Assembly: GCF_023652955.1 (NCBI RefSeq)
Contig: NZ_JAKLOY010000001.1
Span: 806,001 to 870,000, forward strand
Length of the DNA stretch: 64,000 nt
Direction: 5' to 3'
Source: Geomonas sp. Red32
GTDB lineage: Bacteria > Desulfobacterota > Desulfuromonadia > Geobacterales > Geobacteraceae
The notes beneath the pieces were generated by a model. It did no database searches. It was not told the origin of the DNA and was given only the letters and a program-made list of their open reading frames with translations. The translations under genes and the position numbers were made by a program. Shown here piece by piece: positions 35,126-44,050 of this stretch (position 1 is its first letter; each line of letters begins with the position of its first letter).

Positions 35126-36508
35126 TCAGCACGGCATGGGGGCGTTCTTGCGGGAGTAGAACCACCAGGTGAGGACGATGCAGCTAAGGTAAAAGGCTAT
35201 GAAGCCGTAAAGGGCAGCCGCCGGGGTTCCCGTCAACACGAGAGAGCTGCCGAAGCTCTTGGGGATGAAGAAGGCGCCGTAGGCGGCGAAGGCGGAGCTG
35301 AATCCGAGCACCGCGGCCGCCTCCTTCCCCGCCGCGGCCTGCGCCTGGCGCTGCGCCTCTTCACCCTTCCCGGCTGCGCGCTGCTGCTCGGTCAGGAAGA
35401 TAATGGGGATCATCCGGAAGGTGGAACCGTTGCCGATCCCGGTGGCGATGAAGATCAGGATGAACATGGTCAGAAAGCCGGCGAAGCTCCCGGCCGAGCC
35501 GTCGTGCGGCAGGTAGTGGAGCGCCCCGAGCGCCGCCGCCGCCATGACGAAGAAGTTCCAGAAGGTCACCCGCGCCCCGCCCAGCCGGTCGGCAAGCCAC
35601 CCTCCCACCGGCCGGATTGCCGCCCCCACTAAGGGGCCGAGGAAGGCGTACTGCACGGGATCGATGGCGGGGAACTCGGACTTGATGAGGAGCGGGAGTC
35701 CCGCGGAGTAGCCGATGAAGGAGCCGAAGGTCCCCAGGTAGAGCCAGCACATGATCCAGTTGTGCTTGCGCCGGAAGATCACCGCCTGATCCCGGAAGGA
35801 GGCCCGGACGTTGGCGAGATCGTTCATGCCGAACCAGGCGGCAAGCGTGGCGGCCAGGATGAAGGGGACCCAGATGAAGCCGGCGTTTTGCATCCAGACC
35901 GATCTGGCCACCCCCTTGATCACGCAGACCTGCGGGGCGCCGCAGAGCCGGCTGAACGTGCCGGTGCTGATCACCAGCGGCACCAGGAACTGCATGACGC
36001 TCACCCCCAGGTTCCCGAGCCCCGCGTTCAACCCCAGCGCGGTCCCCTTCTGCGACTTGGGGAAAAAGAAGCTGATGTTGGACATGCTGGAGGCAAAGTT
36101 CCCGCCTCCCAGCCCGCAGAGGAGCGCCAGGATCAGCATGGTACCGTAGCCGGTATGGGGATTGCGGACGGCGAAGCCGATGCCGACGGCGGGGATCAAA
36201 AGGGAGGCGGTGGTGAGGGTGGTCCAGGTGCGGCCGCCGAAGATGGGGACCATGAAGGCATAGAAGATCCTGAGGGTTGCCCCGGAGAGGCCCGGGAGGG
36301 CGGCGAGCCAGAAGAGCTTTTCGGCGTCGAAGCCGAAGCCTACCGCCTGCAGGTTGACCACCACTACGCTCCAGACCATCCAGACCGCAAAAGAAAGGAA
36401 GAGGCAGGGTATGGAGATCCAGAGGTTGCGGTTGGCGATGGCCCTACCTTCGTTGCGCCAGAATGTTTCGTTCTCCGGGTTCCACTCCCCAAGTTCGCGT
36501 CTTGGCAT
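35126..36508 (-). CDS. narK: Nitrate/nitrite transporter, MFS (NarK family)
   Basis: A 460-residue, about 12-TM transporter of the NNP family. Visible signatures include FLSFAVWMVWSVVVVNLQAVGF with a substrate-site pattern, ALLCGLGGGNFASSMSNISFFFP (nitrate signature 1: G-x3-GGGNFA-like), and the second signature region GFSSAFAAYGAFFIPKSFG. Arg in GATLRIFYAF and IRPVGGWLADRLGG occupy the usual nitrate-binding positions. It is the last gene of the nar operon, 23 nt after narI. One NarK suggests nitrate/nitrite exchange or proton-coupled uptake; the mode is not readable here. Confidence 0.95.
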   Translation of the reverse strand: MPRRELGEWNPENETFWRNEGRAIANRNLWISIPCLFLSFAVWMVWSVVVVNLQAVGFGFDAEKLFWLAALPGLSGATLRIFYAFMVPIFGGRTWTTLTTASLLIPAVGIGFAVRNPHTGYGTMLILALLCGLGGGNFASSMSNISFFFPKSQKGTALGLNAGLGNLGVSVMQFLVPLVISTGTFSRLCGAPQVCVIKGVARSVWMQNAGFIWVPFILAATLAAWFGMNDLANVRASFRDQAVIFRRKHNWIMCWLYLGTFGSFIGYSAGLPLLIKSEFPAIDPVQYAFLGPLVGAAIRPVGGWLADRLGGARVTFWNFFVMAAAALGALHYLPHDGSAGSFAGFLTMFILIFIATGIGNGSTFRMIPIIFLTEQQRAAGKGEEAQRQAQAAAGKEAAAVLGFSSAFAAYGAFFIPKSFGSSLVLTGTPAAALYGFIAFYLSCIVLTWWFYSRKNAPMPC

Positions 36509-36531
36509 ATGTATTCACCTCAACGCCTATC

Positions 36532-37197
36532 TTACTCCCTCCCCCGCCAGCGGTACAGGATCGGCTGGTCCTTGAGGAAGTCGATGGGAAGGTAGAGGAG
36601 GTGTACCAGCTTGGTAAAGGGGAGCACCCCGAGGATGAGGAAGGCGCAGGCTGCGTGTACCTTTACCACCGCGGGGAGGTCCGCCAGGTATTCGGGCTGC
36701 GGGTTGGCCGACCAGATGGACCAGAAGTAGGGAACCGCGGCATGCAGGTACCATAGCGATCCCCAGCGCAGGGCCACCGCGATGTAGACGCCCGAGCCGA
36801 CCTGCACCAGCAGCAGGAACAGGATCAGCCAGTCCGAGAAGTAGGTGCTCCGCTTCAGCATGGCGGTGTTGACGCGGCGCAGGGTCAGGATCAGGATCCC
36901 CAGCAGGGCCAGCAACGCGAGCCCCAGTCCCAGACTCTCCAGGACGAGCAGCGTCTGCTGGTTTCCCAAAAATCCCGCTGCCAGCCCGGGGAAGAGGAAA
37001 GGAACCAGGTGGAACAGCAGCAGCGGGATGATACCGTAATGCCAAGGGTTCGATCCCCAGTACAGAAGCCTCCGCTCCAAAAGCTCCGTCGAGTACGCAG
37101 ACCAGGTGAGCCGGTTGGTAAGGTAGCGGTAGATGGTCACCAGGAACAGCAGTGCGAGCACCAGGTAGGGGAGCGCCACGAAGATGAACGTGTTCAT
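36532..37197 (-). CDS. narI: Respiratory nitrate reductase gamma subunit (cytochrome b)
   Basis: A 221-residue membrane di-haem b subunit that passes quinol electrons to NarH. Five helices are visible, with candidate haem-ligand histidines in WHYGIIPLLLFHLVPF and in VVKVHAACAFLILGVLPFTKLVH. The start ATG 37197 overlaps narJ by 4 nt. Order narG-H-J-I is the standard one. Confidence 0.95.
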   Translation of the reverse strand: MNTFIFVALPYLVLALLFLVTIYRYLTNRLTWSAYSTELLERRLLYWGSNPWHYGIIPLLLFHLVPFLFPGLAAGFLGNQQTLLVLESLGLGLALLALLGILILTLRRVNTAMLKRSTYFSDWLILFLLLVQVGSGVYIAVALRWGSLWYLHAAVPYFWSIWSANPQPEYLADLPAVVKVHAACAFLILGVLPFTKLVHLLYLPIDFLKDQPILYRWRGRE

Positions 37198-37859
37198 GCC
37201 GGTACCTCCTTGCCGTCTGCGCTAAGGAGCGATTCGACGGTGGCAAACAGGGGAAGCCAGTGCGTGTTCCCCTTCTCTTCGCCCCACCCAAGCTTCCGTA
37301 CTCCGGGTAACACCTCTTCAGCCACGAGGCGGCGGCACCACGCTTCCAGGTCATCCGGTTCATCCAGGTCATCCGGGTAGTTCCGGTCGCTCGGGTCGTT
37401 CGGCTTATCCAGCTCCCCCCGCTCATCCCCCTCACGCAGAATCTTCTCCGCAGCTTCGGATACCCCTTTCCCGCCTGGATCCCCTTCCAGGTGGGAAAGG
37501 AAGGCAAGCAGCACGGAAAGGTGGTCCGGAAGCTCGCACCCCTCCGGTGAGAAACCCGCCCGCTCGAAGGCCCCTTTCAGCCGGATCATGAACTCCGCCC
37601 GTTGGCGGGGGTCGCCGTACAGGTGGTGCCCCAGGTACGGAGCCCGGGCCGGGTCGAAGTCGAAGGTGGCGACGAAATCCTCCTGGAGCGTTTCCAGGCT
37701 CGCGCCCTCCACGAAGGCGAGGTAAGGCGCCGCCTTGAATTCCAGCCCCTCCCTCCCGCAGTAAACCGCCACCCGCTTAAGCCCCTGGAGCAACTCCTCC
37801 CGCTCGCGGGGATACTCGAAAAGCCGTGACAGCGCCTGATAGGTTTCGCCCCTAGTCAT
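37194..37859 (-). CDS. narJ: Nitrate reductase molybdenum cofactor assembly chaperone
   Basis: Cytoplasmic chaperone needed for NarG maturation, 221 residues. It has the NarJ opening TYQALSRLFEYPREREELLQGL, the FVATFDFDPARAPYLGHHLYGD segment shared with TorD/DmsD-like chaperones, and DHLSVLLAFLSHLE. An unusual Asp/Asn/Pro-rich linker (KPNDPSDRNYPDDLDEPDDLE, about 155-175) comes from a repetitive run of CCGGTTCATCCAGGTCATCC-type sequence at 37354-37410 and is probably a recent repeat expansion. It overlaps narH by 8 nt and narI by 4 nt. Confidence 0.93.
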   Translation of the reverse strand: MTRGETYQALSRLFEYPREREELLQGLKRVAVYCGREGLEFKAAPYLAFVEGASLETLQEDFVATFDFDPARAPYLGHHLYGDPRQRAEFMIRLKGAFERAGFSPEGCELPDHLSVLLAFLSHLEGDPGGKGVSEAAEKILREGDERGELDKPNDPSDRNYPDDLDEPDDLEAWCRRLVAEEVLPGVRKLGWGEEKGNTHWLPLFATVESLLSADGKEVPA

Positions 37860-39336
37860 CCTTACCTCCCCGGCGGGTGAGGTCGTTCCGTTCGCTCTTC
37901 ACCCGCTGCAGGATGCCGAAACCGGCCTCTTGTTTCCGCAGCTCCGGCGTCTGCCCCTCCCGCTGCTGCGGCGGTATCACGTTACGTTCGTTGAAACCGG
38001 CGATGGTGAAGAGCCGGTAGAGGCGGAGCGCCCCCTCCCGGTCCAGGCCGGCCTGCTGCAAGATCGCCGGATCGGCCGGCTGCCCCAGGTTCTCCCCGCG
38101 CATGAAGACCCGCACCGCGTAGAGCTTGCGCATCACCTCCTCCACGATCCCGCGGTTCCCGCCGGCGAGAAGCCGCGCCAGGTAGTCGACCGGGACCCTC
38201 AGCGTCTCGGGGAGCGAGATGGTCCCTTTCTCCATGAGTCGGTAGGTGTCGCCCATGGTGGAGAGCACCGGAGAGAGGGACGGGATGTAGTAGGTCATCG
38301 GCATGGTGCGGAACTCGGGATGCAGCGGCAGGGCGAGCCGGAACTCCTTCACGAGGGCATACACCGGAGAGCCGATGGCCGCCTCGATCCACTGCTCCGA
38401 GACCCCGTTTTTCGCCGCGGCCTTTTGCACCTCCCGGTCCTTGGGGTCGAGGATGAGCGCCCGGGTCGCCTCCACCAGGTCGGCATCCTTTTGCAGCAGC
38501 GCCTCAGCCACCCCGTCCGCGTCGTAGAGGAGCACTCCCACGAAGCGGATCCTCCCCACGCAGCTCTGGGCGCAGGCGTTAACCTGCCCGGTCTCCACCC
38601 GCGGGTAGCAGAAGATGCACTTCTCCGCCTTGCCGCTCTTCCAGTTGAAATAAACCTTCTTGTAGGGGCAGGCGCTGATGCAGAAACGCCACCCCCGGCA
38701 GGTGTTCTGGTCCACCAGCACCACCCCGTCCTCGCCCCTTTTGTAGAGCGCGCGCGAAGGGCAGGAGGCGACGCAGGATGGGTGCAGGCAGTGGTTGCAG
38801 ATGCGCGGCAGGTACTGCATGAACATGGTGGCGTAGGATTCGACGATGGCGGCGTCGGGAAGGTTCGGGTCGCTGGCGGCGTAAAGCCGCGAGCCTCCCA
38901 GGTCGTCGTCCCAGTTGGCGCTCCCCTGGATATGCTCGATCGGCTGGCCGGAAACCTGCGAGAGCGCCCTGGCGACCGGCTGGTCGTCGCCCTCCGGAGC
39001 CCCCGCCAGATTCCCGTAGTCGTAATCGAACGGCTCGTAGTAATCCTCGATCCGCGGCAGGTTGGGCTGGAAGAAAAGGCTGGCGAGCGTCCTCCCCTTC
39101 CCCATCGACTTGAGGTTCACGTTCTTCCCCTCGGCCACCCCCCCCCCCCGGTAGCGCTCCTGGTCCTCCCAGCCGCGCGGATATCCCACGCCGGGCCTGG
39201 TCTCCACGTTGTTCCACCACATGTACTCGGTCCCGCGCCGGTCGCTCCAGATGTTCTTGCAGGCGAGGGAGCAGGTATGGCAGCCGATGCACTTGTCCAG
39301 GTGAAACGCCATCACGATCTGGGCTCTGACGTCCAT
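37852..39336 (-). CDS. narH: Respiratory nitrate reductase beta subunit (iron-sulfur)
   Basis: A 494-residue electron-transfer subunit with four cluster motifs: CIGCHTCSLACKN (about 17-29), CNHCLHPSCVASCP, CRGWRFCISACP and CIFCYPRVETGQVNACAQSC. The Trp in CRGWRFC replaces a Cys and marks the [3Fe-4S] cluster, as in characterised NarH. It starts 3 nt after narG and overlaps narJ by 8 nt. It bridges NarI haems and the NarG [4Fe-4S] cluster. Confidence 0.97.
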   Translation of the reverse strand: MDVRAQIVMAFHLDKCIGCHTCSLACKNIWSDRRGTEYMWWNNVETRPGVGYPRGWEDQERYRGGGVAEGKNVNLKSMGKGRTLASLFFQPNLPRIEDYYEPFDYDYGNLAGAPEGDDQPVARALSQVSGQPIEHIQGSANWDDDLGGSRLYAASDPNLPDAAIVESYATMFMQYLPRICNHCLHPSCVASCPSRALYKRGEDGVVLVDQNTCRGWRFCISACPYKKVYFNWKSGKAEKCIFCYPRVETGQVNACAQSCVGRIRFVGVLLYDADGVAEALLQKDADLVEATRALILDPKDREVQKAAAKNGVSEQWIEAAIGSPVYALVKEFRLALPLHPEFRTMPMTYYIPSLSPVLSTMGDTYRLMEKGTISLPETLRVPVDYLARLLAGGNRGIVEEVMRKLYAVRVFMRGENLGQPADPAILQQAGLDREGALRLYRLFTIAGFNERNVIPPQQREGQTPELRKQEAGFGILQRVKSERNDLTRRGGKDD

Positions 39337-39339
39337 CTC

Positions 39340-42300
39340 TCACCCCTTGAGCTTGCGGACGACGACGTAGCAGTCGCGGTTCACGCCGGTCGGTCCCCAG
39401 TAGTTGAAGTAGTAGCTGAACTGCGCATAGGCTCCCAGCAGCAGCGCCGGTTTCAGGCGGATCCTGGTAAGGCTGTTGTGGACGCCGCCCACCTTGCCGG
39501 TCTTGCGCGATTTTTTTATGTCCACGGTCCGCTCGGTGGCGTGGTACATGATGCAGGCTCCGGCCGGGATACGGGAGGATGCCACCGCCCGGCAGGTGAC
39601 CACACCGTTGGCGTTGTAGACCTCGATCGGCTCGTTGTCCTCGATGCCGGCCCCCGCCGCATCCCCATCGTTCATCCAGAGCTCGACCCCGCCGCGCGAC
39701 AGGGTGAGCATCTTGAGATTGTCCCGGTAGGTGGTGTGGATACTCCACTTGCCATGCGGAGTGAGGTAGTTGAGGACGAGCCCCCCCTCCCCCACGATCT
39801 CGTCCAGCATGGCCGGGTCGAGCCTCCCCTTGAAGGTGGGAAGCCCTTCGTGGGTGGAGGTGTAGTACGGGTGGTCCAGGTAGACCGACTGCCGCCCGGA
39901 AAGGGTGCGCCAGGGAACGCCATGCTCCACGTTCAGCACGAAGGGTGCGTAGGCACGCCCGTTATTGACCAGGCCGCTCCAGATCGGGGAGTTGATCACC
40001 CGGCGCGGCTTCTTGACGATGTCCTCCCAGTGGAGCCTGAAATTCTCCGATCCCCGCGCGAGCTTCCCCAGCGGCTTCCCTACCCTTTGCCCCAGATTTT
40101 CGTAGGCGCGCCGGGCCAGCTCGCCGTTGGTCTCCGGCGCCAGCGAGAGGATCACGTCCGCCACCACCCGCTCATCGCTGAGGTCCACATACCGCTCCCC
40201 GCCCCAGCTGCGGGTCGGCATCTGCCTCACCAGGCTTTGGTGCATGTCGCCGGCATCGTAGGAGATCCCGTGTGCACCGAGGTGCGCGATAGCGGGCCCG
40301 AGCGACAGGAAGCGCTGGTAGATCTTGGTATAGTCCCGCTCCACGATCGCGAGCTGGGGCATGGTGCGCCCCGGCACCGGCTCGCACTCGCCAAGCTTCC
40401 AGTCCTTTACTTCGCGCTGGGCGATCTCTCCCGGCGTGTCGTGCAAAAGCGGCTGGGCGATGACGTCCTTGACCGGCGCCGGGAGGTGCGTCTCGGCGAG
40501 CTCGCTCACCTTGCGGGCGATGGCAGTGAAGATCTTCCAGTCGCTGCGCGACTCCCAGACCGGCGGTACCGCCGCGTCCATGCAGTTCACGAAGGAGTGC
40601 AGGTCGGTGGTGTTCAGGTCGCTCTTCTCGTACCAGGTGGCGGTCGGGAGGACGATGTCCGAGTACATGGCGGAGGTGTCCATCCGGAAGTTGAGGTCGA
40701 CCACCAGGTCCACCTTGGCCCGCGGTGCCTCCTCGCGCCAGTTCACCTCGGAGACCTGGCCGCGGGCGGCCTCCACGGCGTCCACCGAGCTGTTGGTGGT
40801 CCCGAGCACGTGCTTCAGGAAGAACTCGTGCCCCTTCGCGCTCGACGCGATGGCGTTGCCGCGCCAGATGAACCAGAGCCTCGGGAAGTTCTCCGGGGCG
40901 TCGGGATCGTCGCTGGCGAAACGGGTGGTCCCCTTTTTCAGGCGCTCCACCAGCCAGGCCCGGATCTCTTCGTCGCTCGTGCATCCTTCCGCCTTCGCCT
41001 TCTCGGCCAAGGAGAGCGTCGACTCGTCGAAGTGGGGGGCGAAAGGAAGCCATCCCAGCCGCACCGCCTTGGCGTTCAGGTCCGCCACATGAGAGGGCAT
41101 GCCGGTTTCCCCCTCGACCGCTGAGTAATCCTTGATCCCCCGGTCGTAGCGCCACTGGTCGCTGTGCATGTACCAGAAGTTGGGAGCGCTCTGGAGCCGG
41201 ACCGGTTTCACCCAGTCGCTGGCCATGGCGACCGCGGACCAGGAGGCGAGCGGCGCCACCTTCTCCTGTCCCACGTAATGTGCCAGACCGCCGCCGTTGC
41301 GGCCGACGCTCCCGGTCAGGATGAGGGCGGTGATGGCCGCACGGTAGAGGAGGTCGTTGTGGTACCAGTGGTTCACCCCGGAGCCGATGATGATCAGGTT
41401 GCGTCCGCCGCTCTGCTCGCCGTTGGTCCCCCACTCCCGCGCGATGTCGATCACGGTCTGCGCCGCTATCCCGGTATGCTTCTCCTGCCACTTCGGCATG
41501 AAAGGGAGCTCGGAGTCGTAATCGGCCGGATACTCTCCGGCCAGGTTGCGGGAGACGCCGAACTGGGCCAGCAAGAGGTCGAACACCGTGGTCACCACCG
41601 CCTCCCCCTGGAGCGTCGCCACCCGGCGGACCGGGACCTCCCGCAGCGCGTCCCCCTCTCCGGCGAAGCGGAAGCGGACCCGGCGGGTCTCCCCTCCCAG
41701 CAGGGTGAGGGCGGGGTCGATGGCGCCGCCGTCGGCGAGATCCACCATGTCGAGGTTCCAATCCCCGAGCTTCTCCGCCCAGCGCGACCCGATGCTCCCC
41801 TTGGGAATCCGCACCTCACCCCCTTGGTCGGCGACACAGAGGATCCAGGCGGCATTCTCCAGTCCCGCCCCGCGCTCGATCTCTTCGGCCCGGAGGAACT
41901 CACCGGCGGTGAGAACATCTTTCTTACCCTCCGCCGCCGGGGCGAGCTTCACCAGGAATGGGAGATCGGAGAAACGCTTCACGTAGTCGGTGAAGAAGGG
42001 GACCTGGCGCTCCACGTAGAATTCCTTGAGGAGCACGTGATTGATCGCCATCCAGAAGGCGCCGTCCTGCCCCCGGGAGGCGGGGATCCAGGCGTCGGCG
42101 AACTTGGTGGCGATGGAGTAGTCGGGGGACATGACCACCACCTTGGCGCCGCGGTAGCGGGCCCCGGCGAGGTAGTGGGCGTCGGGGGAGCGGGTCATCG
42201 GGACATTGGAGCCGCAGACCACGATGTAGGAGGCATTGTACCAGTCGGCCGACTCATACACGTCGGTCTGCTCTCCCCAGACCTGCGGTGAGGCCGGCGG

Positions 42301-42927
42301 GAGGTCGCAGTACCAGTCGTAGAAGCTGAGCGCCACCCCACCTAAGAGCGAGATGAAGCGGGTGCCGGCTGCGTAGCTGATCATGGACATGGCCGGGATG
42401 GGGGAGAAGGCGATCACCCGGTCCGGCCCGTGCTTTTTGACCGTGTAGATGGTGGAGGCGGCGATGATCTCCTCGACCGTCTCCCAAGAGGCACGGCGAA
42501 AGCCCCCCATGCCGCGCTTATCGGTCCAGGAGGCGCGCGCCTGCGGCTCCTCGACCATGCTCTGCCAGGCAAGCACCGGGTCACCATGCTTCCCCTTCGC
42601 CTCGGTCCAGCGGTCCAGGAGCACCCCCCGCACGTAGGGATACTTCACCCGCATCGGGCTGTACAGGTACCAGGAGAAGCTGATGCCTCGGGCGCAGCCG
42701 CGAGGCTCCTGGTTCGGGATGGCCGGATCGAACTGCGGGTAGTCGGTGGCCTGCAGCTCCCAGGCGACGATGCCGTCCTTCACATGCACAAGCCAGCTGC
42801 AGCTCCCGGTGCAGTTCACCCCATGCGTGGTGCGCACCACCTTGTCGTACTGGTGGCGGTTGCGGTAGAACTCCTCCCAGCCGCACCTGCCGCGGCAGGG
42901 CTCATCCTTGAACCGGTCTGAGGACAT
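39340..42927 (-). CDS. narG: Respiratory nitrate reductase alpha subunit (molybdenum)
   Basis: Catalytic subunit with bis-MGD molybdenum, 1195 residues, the usual length. The N-terminal HGVNCTGSCSWLVHV with CARG further on gives the Hx3Cx3C...C set for the FS0 [4Fe-4S] cluster. SADWYNASYIVVCGSNVPMTRSPDAH contains the region of the Mo-ligating Asp. There is no twin-arginine motif at the N-terminus, so a cytoplasm-facing active site is expected. ATG 42927 shares one base with the upstream cytochrome gene (ATGA-like overlap). Gene order from 43742 downward is cytochrome-narG-H-J-I-K. Confidence 0.97.
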   Translation of the reverse strand: MSSDRFKDEPCRGRCGWEEFYRNRHQYDKVVRTTHGVNCTGSCSWLVHVKDGIVAWELQATDYPQFDPAIPNQEPRGCARGISFSWYLYSPMRVKYPYVRGVLLDRWTEAKGKHGDPVLAWQSMVEEPQARASWTDKRGMGGFRRASWETVEEIIAASTIYTVKKHGPDRVIAFSPIPAMSMISYAAGTRFISLLGGVALSFYDWYCDLPPASPQVWGEQTDVYESADWYNASYIVVCGSNVPMTRSPDAHYLAGARYRGAKVVVMSPDYSIATKFADAWIPASRGQDGAFWMAINHVLLKEFYVERQVPFFTDYVKRFSDLPFLVKLAPAAEGKKDVLTAGEFLRAEEIERGAGLENAAWILCVADQGGEVRIPKGSIGSRWAEKLGDWNLDMVDLADGGAIDPALTLLGGETRRVRFRFAGEGDALREVPVRRVATLQGEAVVTTVFDLLLAQFGVSRNLAGEYPADYDSELPFMPKWQEKHTGIAAQTVIDIAREWGTNGEQSGGRNLIIIGSGVNHWYHNDLLYRAAITALILTGSVGRNGGGLAHYVGQEKVAPLASWSAVAMASDWVKPVRLQSAPNFWYMHSDQWRYDRGIKDYSAVEGETGMPSHVADLNAKAVRLGWLPFAPHFDESTLSLAEKAKAEGCTSDEEIRAWLVERLKKGTTRFASDDPDAPENFPRLWFIWRGNAIASSAKGHEFFLKHVLGTTNSSVDAVEAARGQVSEVNWREEAPRAKVDLVVDLNFRMDTSAMYSDIVLPTATWYEKSDLNTTDLHSFVNCMDAAVPPVWESRSDWKIFTAIARKVSELAETHLPAPVKDVIAQPLLHDTPGEIAQREVKDWKLGECEPVPGRTMPQLAIVERDYTKIYQRFLSLGPAIAHLGAHGISYDAGDMHQSLVRQMPTRSWGGERYVDLSDERVVADVILSLAPETNGELARRAYENLGQRVGKPLGKLARGSENFRLHWEDIVKKPRRVINSPIWSGLVNNGRAYAPFVLNVEHGVPWRTLSGRQSVYLDHPYYTSTHEGLPTFKGRLDPAMLDEIVGEGGLVLNYLTPHGKWSIHTTYRDNLKMLTLSRGGVELWMNDGDAAGAGIEDNEPIEVYNANGVVTCRAVASSRIPAGACIMYHATERTVDIKKSRKTGKVGGVHNSLTRIRLKPALLLGAYAQFSYYFNYWGPTGVNRDCYVVVRKLKG

Positions 42928-43742
42928 TATCGGATCCTCCTCCTGATGGCGATAAAGGCGACGATAAAGAGAGCGAAAAAGCCGAGGCCGCTGTACGGGA
43001 AGGGAGAGGTTTCGGTCGTTTTCCGGGCGGCGGCATCCTCGAAGAGCGCCACCAGCGGGGCGGTCTCCGCTTCAGTCAGCGGGCGGTCCGCGTAGACCCG
43101 CTTCATGACCGGGAAGCTCAAGCTCCCCAGCACGCCGCGCACCCCGCTCTCCCCCATACTCGCGTAGATGCCGGTGAGGTTGGCGGCCAGCGTGCCGCCG
43201 TGAATGCCGGGGTAATGGAGATCATGGCAGGAGACGCAGGGGGCACCTCCCTTTGCGAAAGGTGTCTTGCCGGTGAACAGGGCACGCCCCTGGTCCAGAA
43301 GCTGCGGGGTAACGGTGACTGCCGGCGGGGCGGCGGGAGACGCCTCCTCCGGCCCGGCAGGGACGGCGGTGCCGGACGGTGCGGCAGGAGCGGCGGTAGA
43401 GCCCCCGCCCAGAAATGCGATGATCTTCTGGGCGTCCTCGCGGCTCACTCCCAGTTTCGGCATCTCCATGCCGTACTTCTTCACCAGCCCAACCTGCGTC
43501 GGGTCCTTGCCGGCGCTCAACCGGTCGGGCTCGGTGATCATCCGCACCAGCCAATCGCTGCTGCGCCTGCTCCCCACCCCCTTGAGGTCAGGACCGACAC
43601 TATCGCCGCCTCCCACCGTGTGGCAGCTGGCGCAGCGTGCTTGGAAGAGATCCTTCCCCTCGTCCGCCCCGGCTGTGCCTGCTGTCAGGATGAGCGACAA
43701 AAGAGTAAGACAACAACCAGGGATCAGCATCGATCTGGCCAT
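42927..43742 (-). CDS. Membrane-anchored di-haem cytochrome c opening the nar operon
   Basis: A 271-residue protein with a signal peptide (about 1-26) and two class I cytochrome c domains: CASCH (about 37-41) with axial Met probably in MEMPKLG, and CVSCH (about 168-172). A Pro/Ala-rich linker joins them. A C-terminal TM anchor (GLGFFALFIVAFIAIRRRIR) tethers it on the periplasmic side. Cytochrome genes accompany narGHI in several lineages (for example NarC in Thermus, needed for Nar synthesis and electron flow); a matching role is inferred. It overlaps narG by one base. Confidence 0.9.
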   Translation of the reverse strand: MARSMLIPGCCLTLLSLILTAGTAGADEGKDLFQARCASCHTVGGGDSVGPDLKGVGSRRSSDWLVRMITEPDRLSAGKDPTQVGLVKKYGMEMPKLGVSREDAQKIIAFLGGGSTAAPAAPSGTAVPAGPEEASPAAPPAVTVTPQLLDQGRALFTGKTPFAKGGAPCVSCHDLHYPGIHGGTLAANLTGIYASMGESGVRGVLGSLSFPVMKRVYADRPLTEAETAPLVALFEDAAARKTTETSPFPYSGLGFFALFIVAFIAIRRRIR

Positions 43743-43935
43743 GCGGTCCTCCGCGAGCTTCTGACACTACGGGGATTTTTTTCCGGCGGAACAAGGCTTA
43801 AGTATAAACGGGAGTAAGCAGCTAGAAAGGGGGGCAGACAGAAATTTTATGATTTGTTAATTTATGTCGAGAAGGGCAGCACCCGTCAGCATGCGCCGCT
43901 CCCCCGATGCCATCCCCCATTCGGACGGGCCCCGG
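43743..43935. other. Upstream region of the nar operon
   Basis: No gene seen. The minus-strand nar promoter must lie here. No convincing sigma-54 -24/-12 pair and no perfect FNR/NNR box (TTGAT-N4-ATCAA) was found; TGATTAATCA at 43948-43957 has only half the usual spacing. Confidence 0.4.
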
Positions 43936-43964
43936 TTGACAGATATGATTAATCAGTATTAACT
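43936..43964 (+). promoter_or_regulatory. Candidate sigma-70 promoter for the L,D-transpeptidase gene
   Basis: TTGACA (43936-43941), a 17-nt spacer and TTAACT (43959-43964), about 87 nt before the ATG at 44051. The -35 box is consensus; the -10 box matches less well. Confidence 0.45.
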
Positions 43965-44050
43965 TTGACTGCAATGCATGGAGAGTGAAAAGGTGGAAGC
44001 GGAGGAAGGTGGTGACTGCGCTCACCCAGAGCGCTTTCGAGGAGGTAGTG

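Noticed and set aside
37930-41124. A 1064-codon plus-strand frame opposite narH and narG
   Set aside because: Antisense shadow of two unmistakable genes, with composition typical of such shadows.
43944-43960. FNR-like box TGATTAATCA near the nar operon
   Set aside because: Half-sites are separated by only 2 nt instead of 4, and it overlaps the promoter of the oppositely oriented gene.
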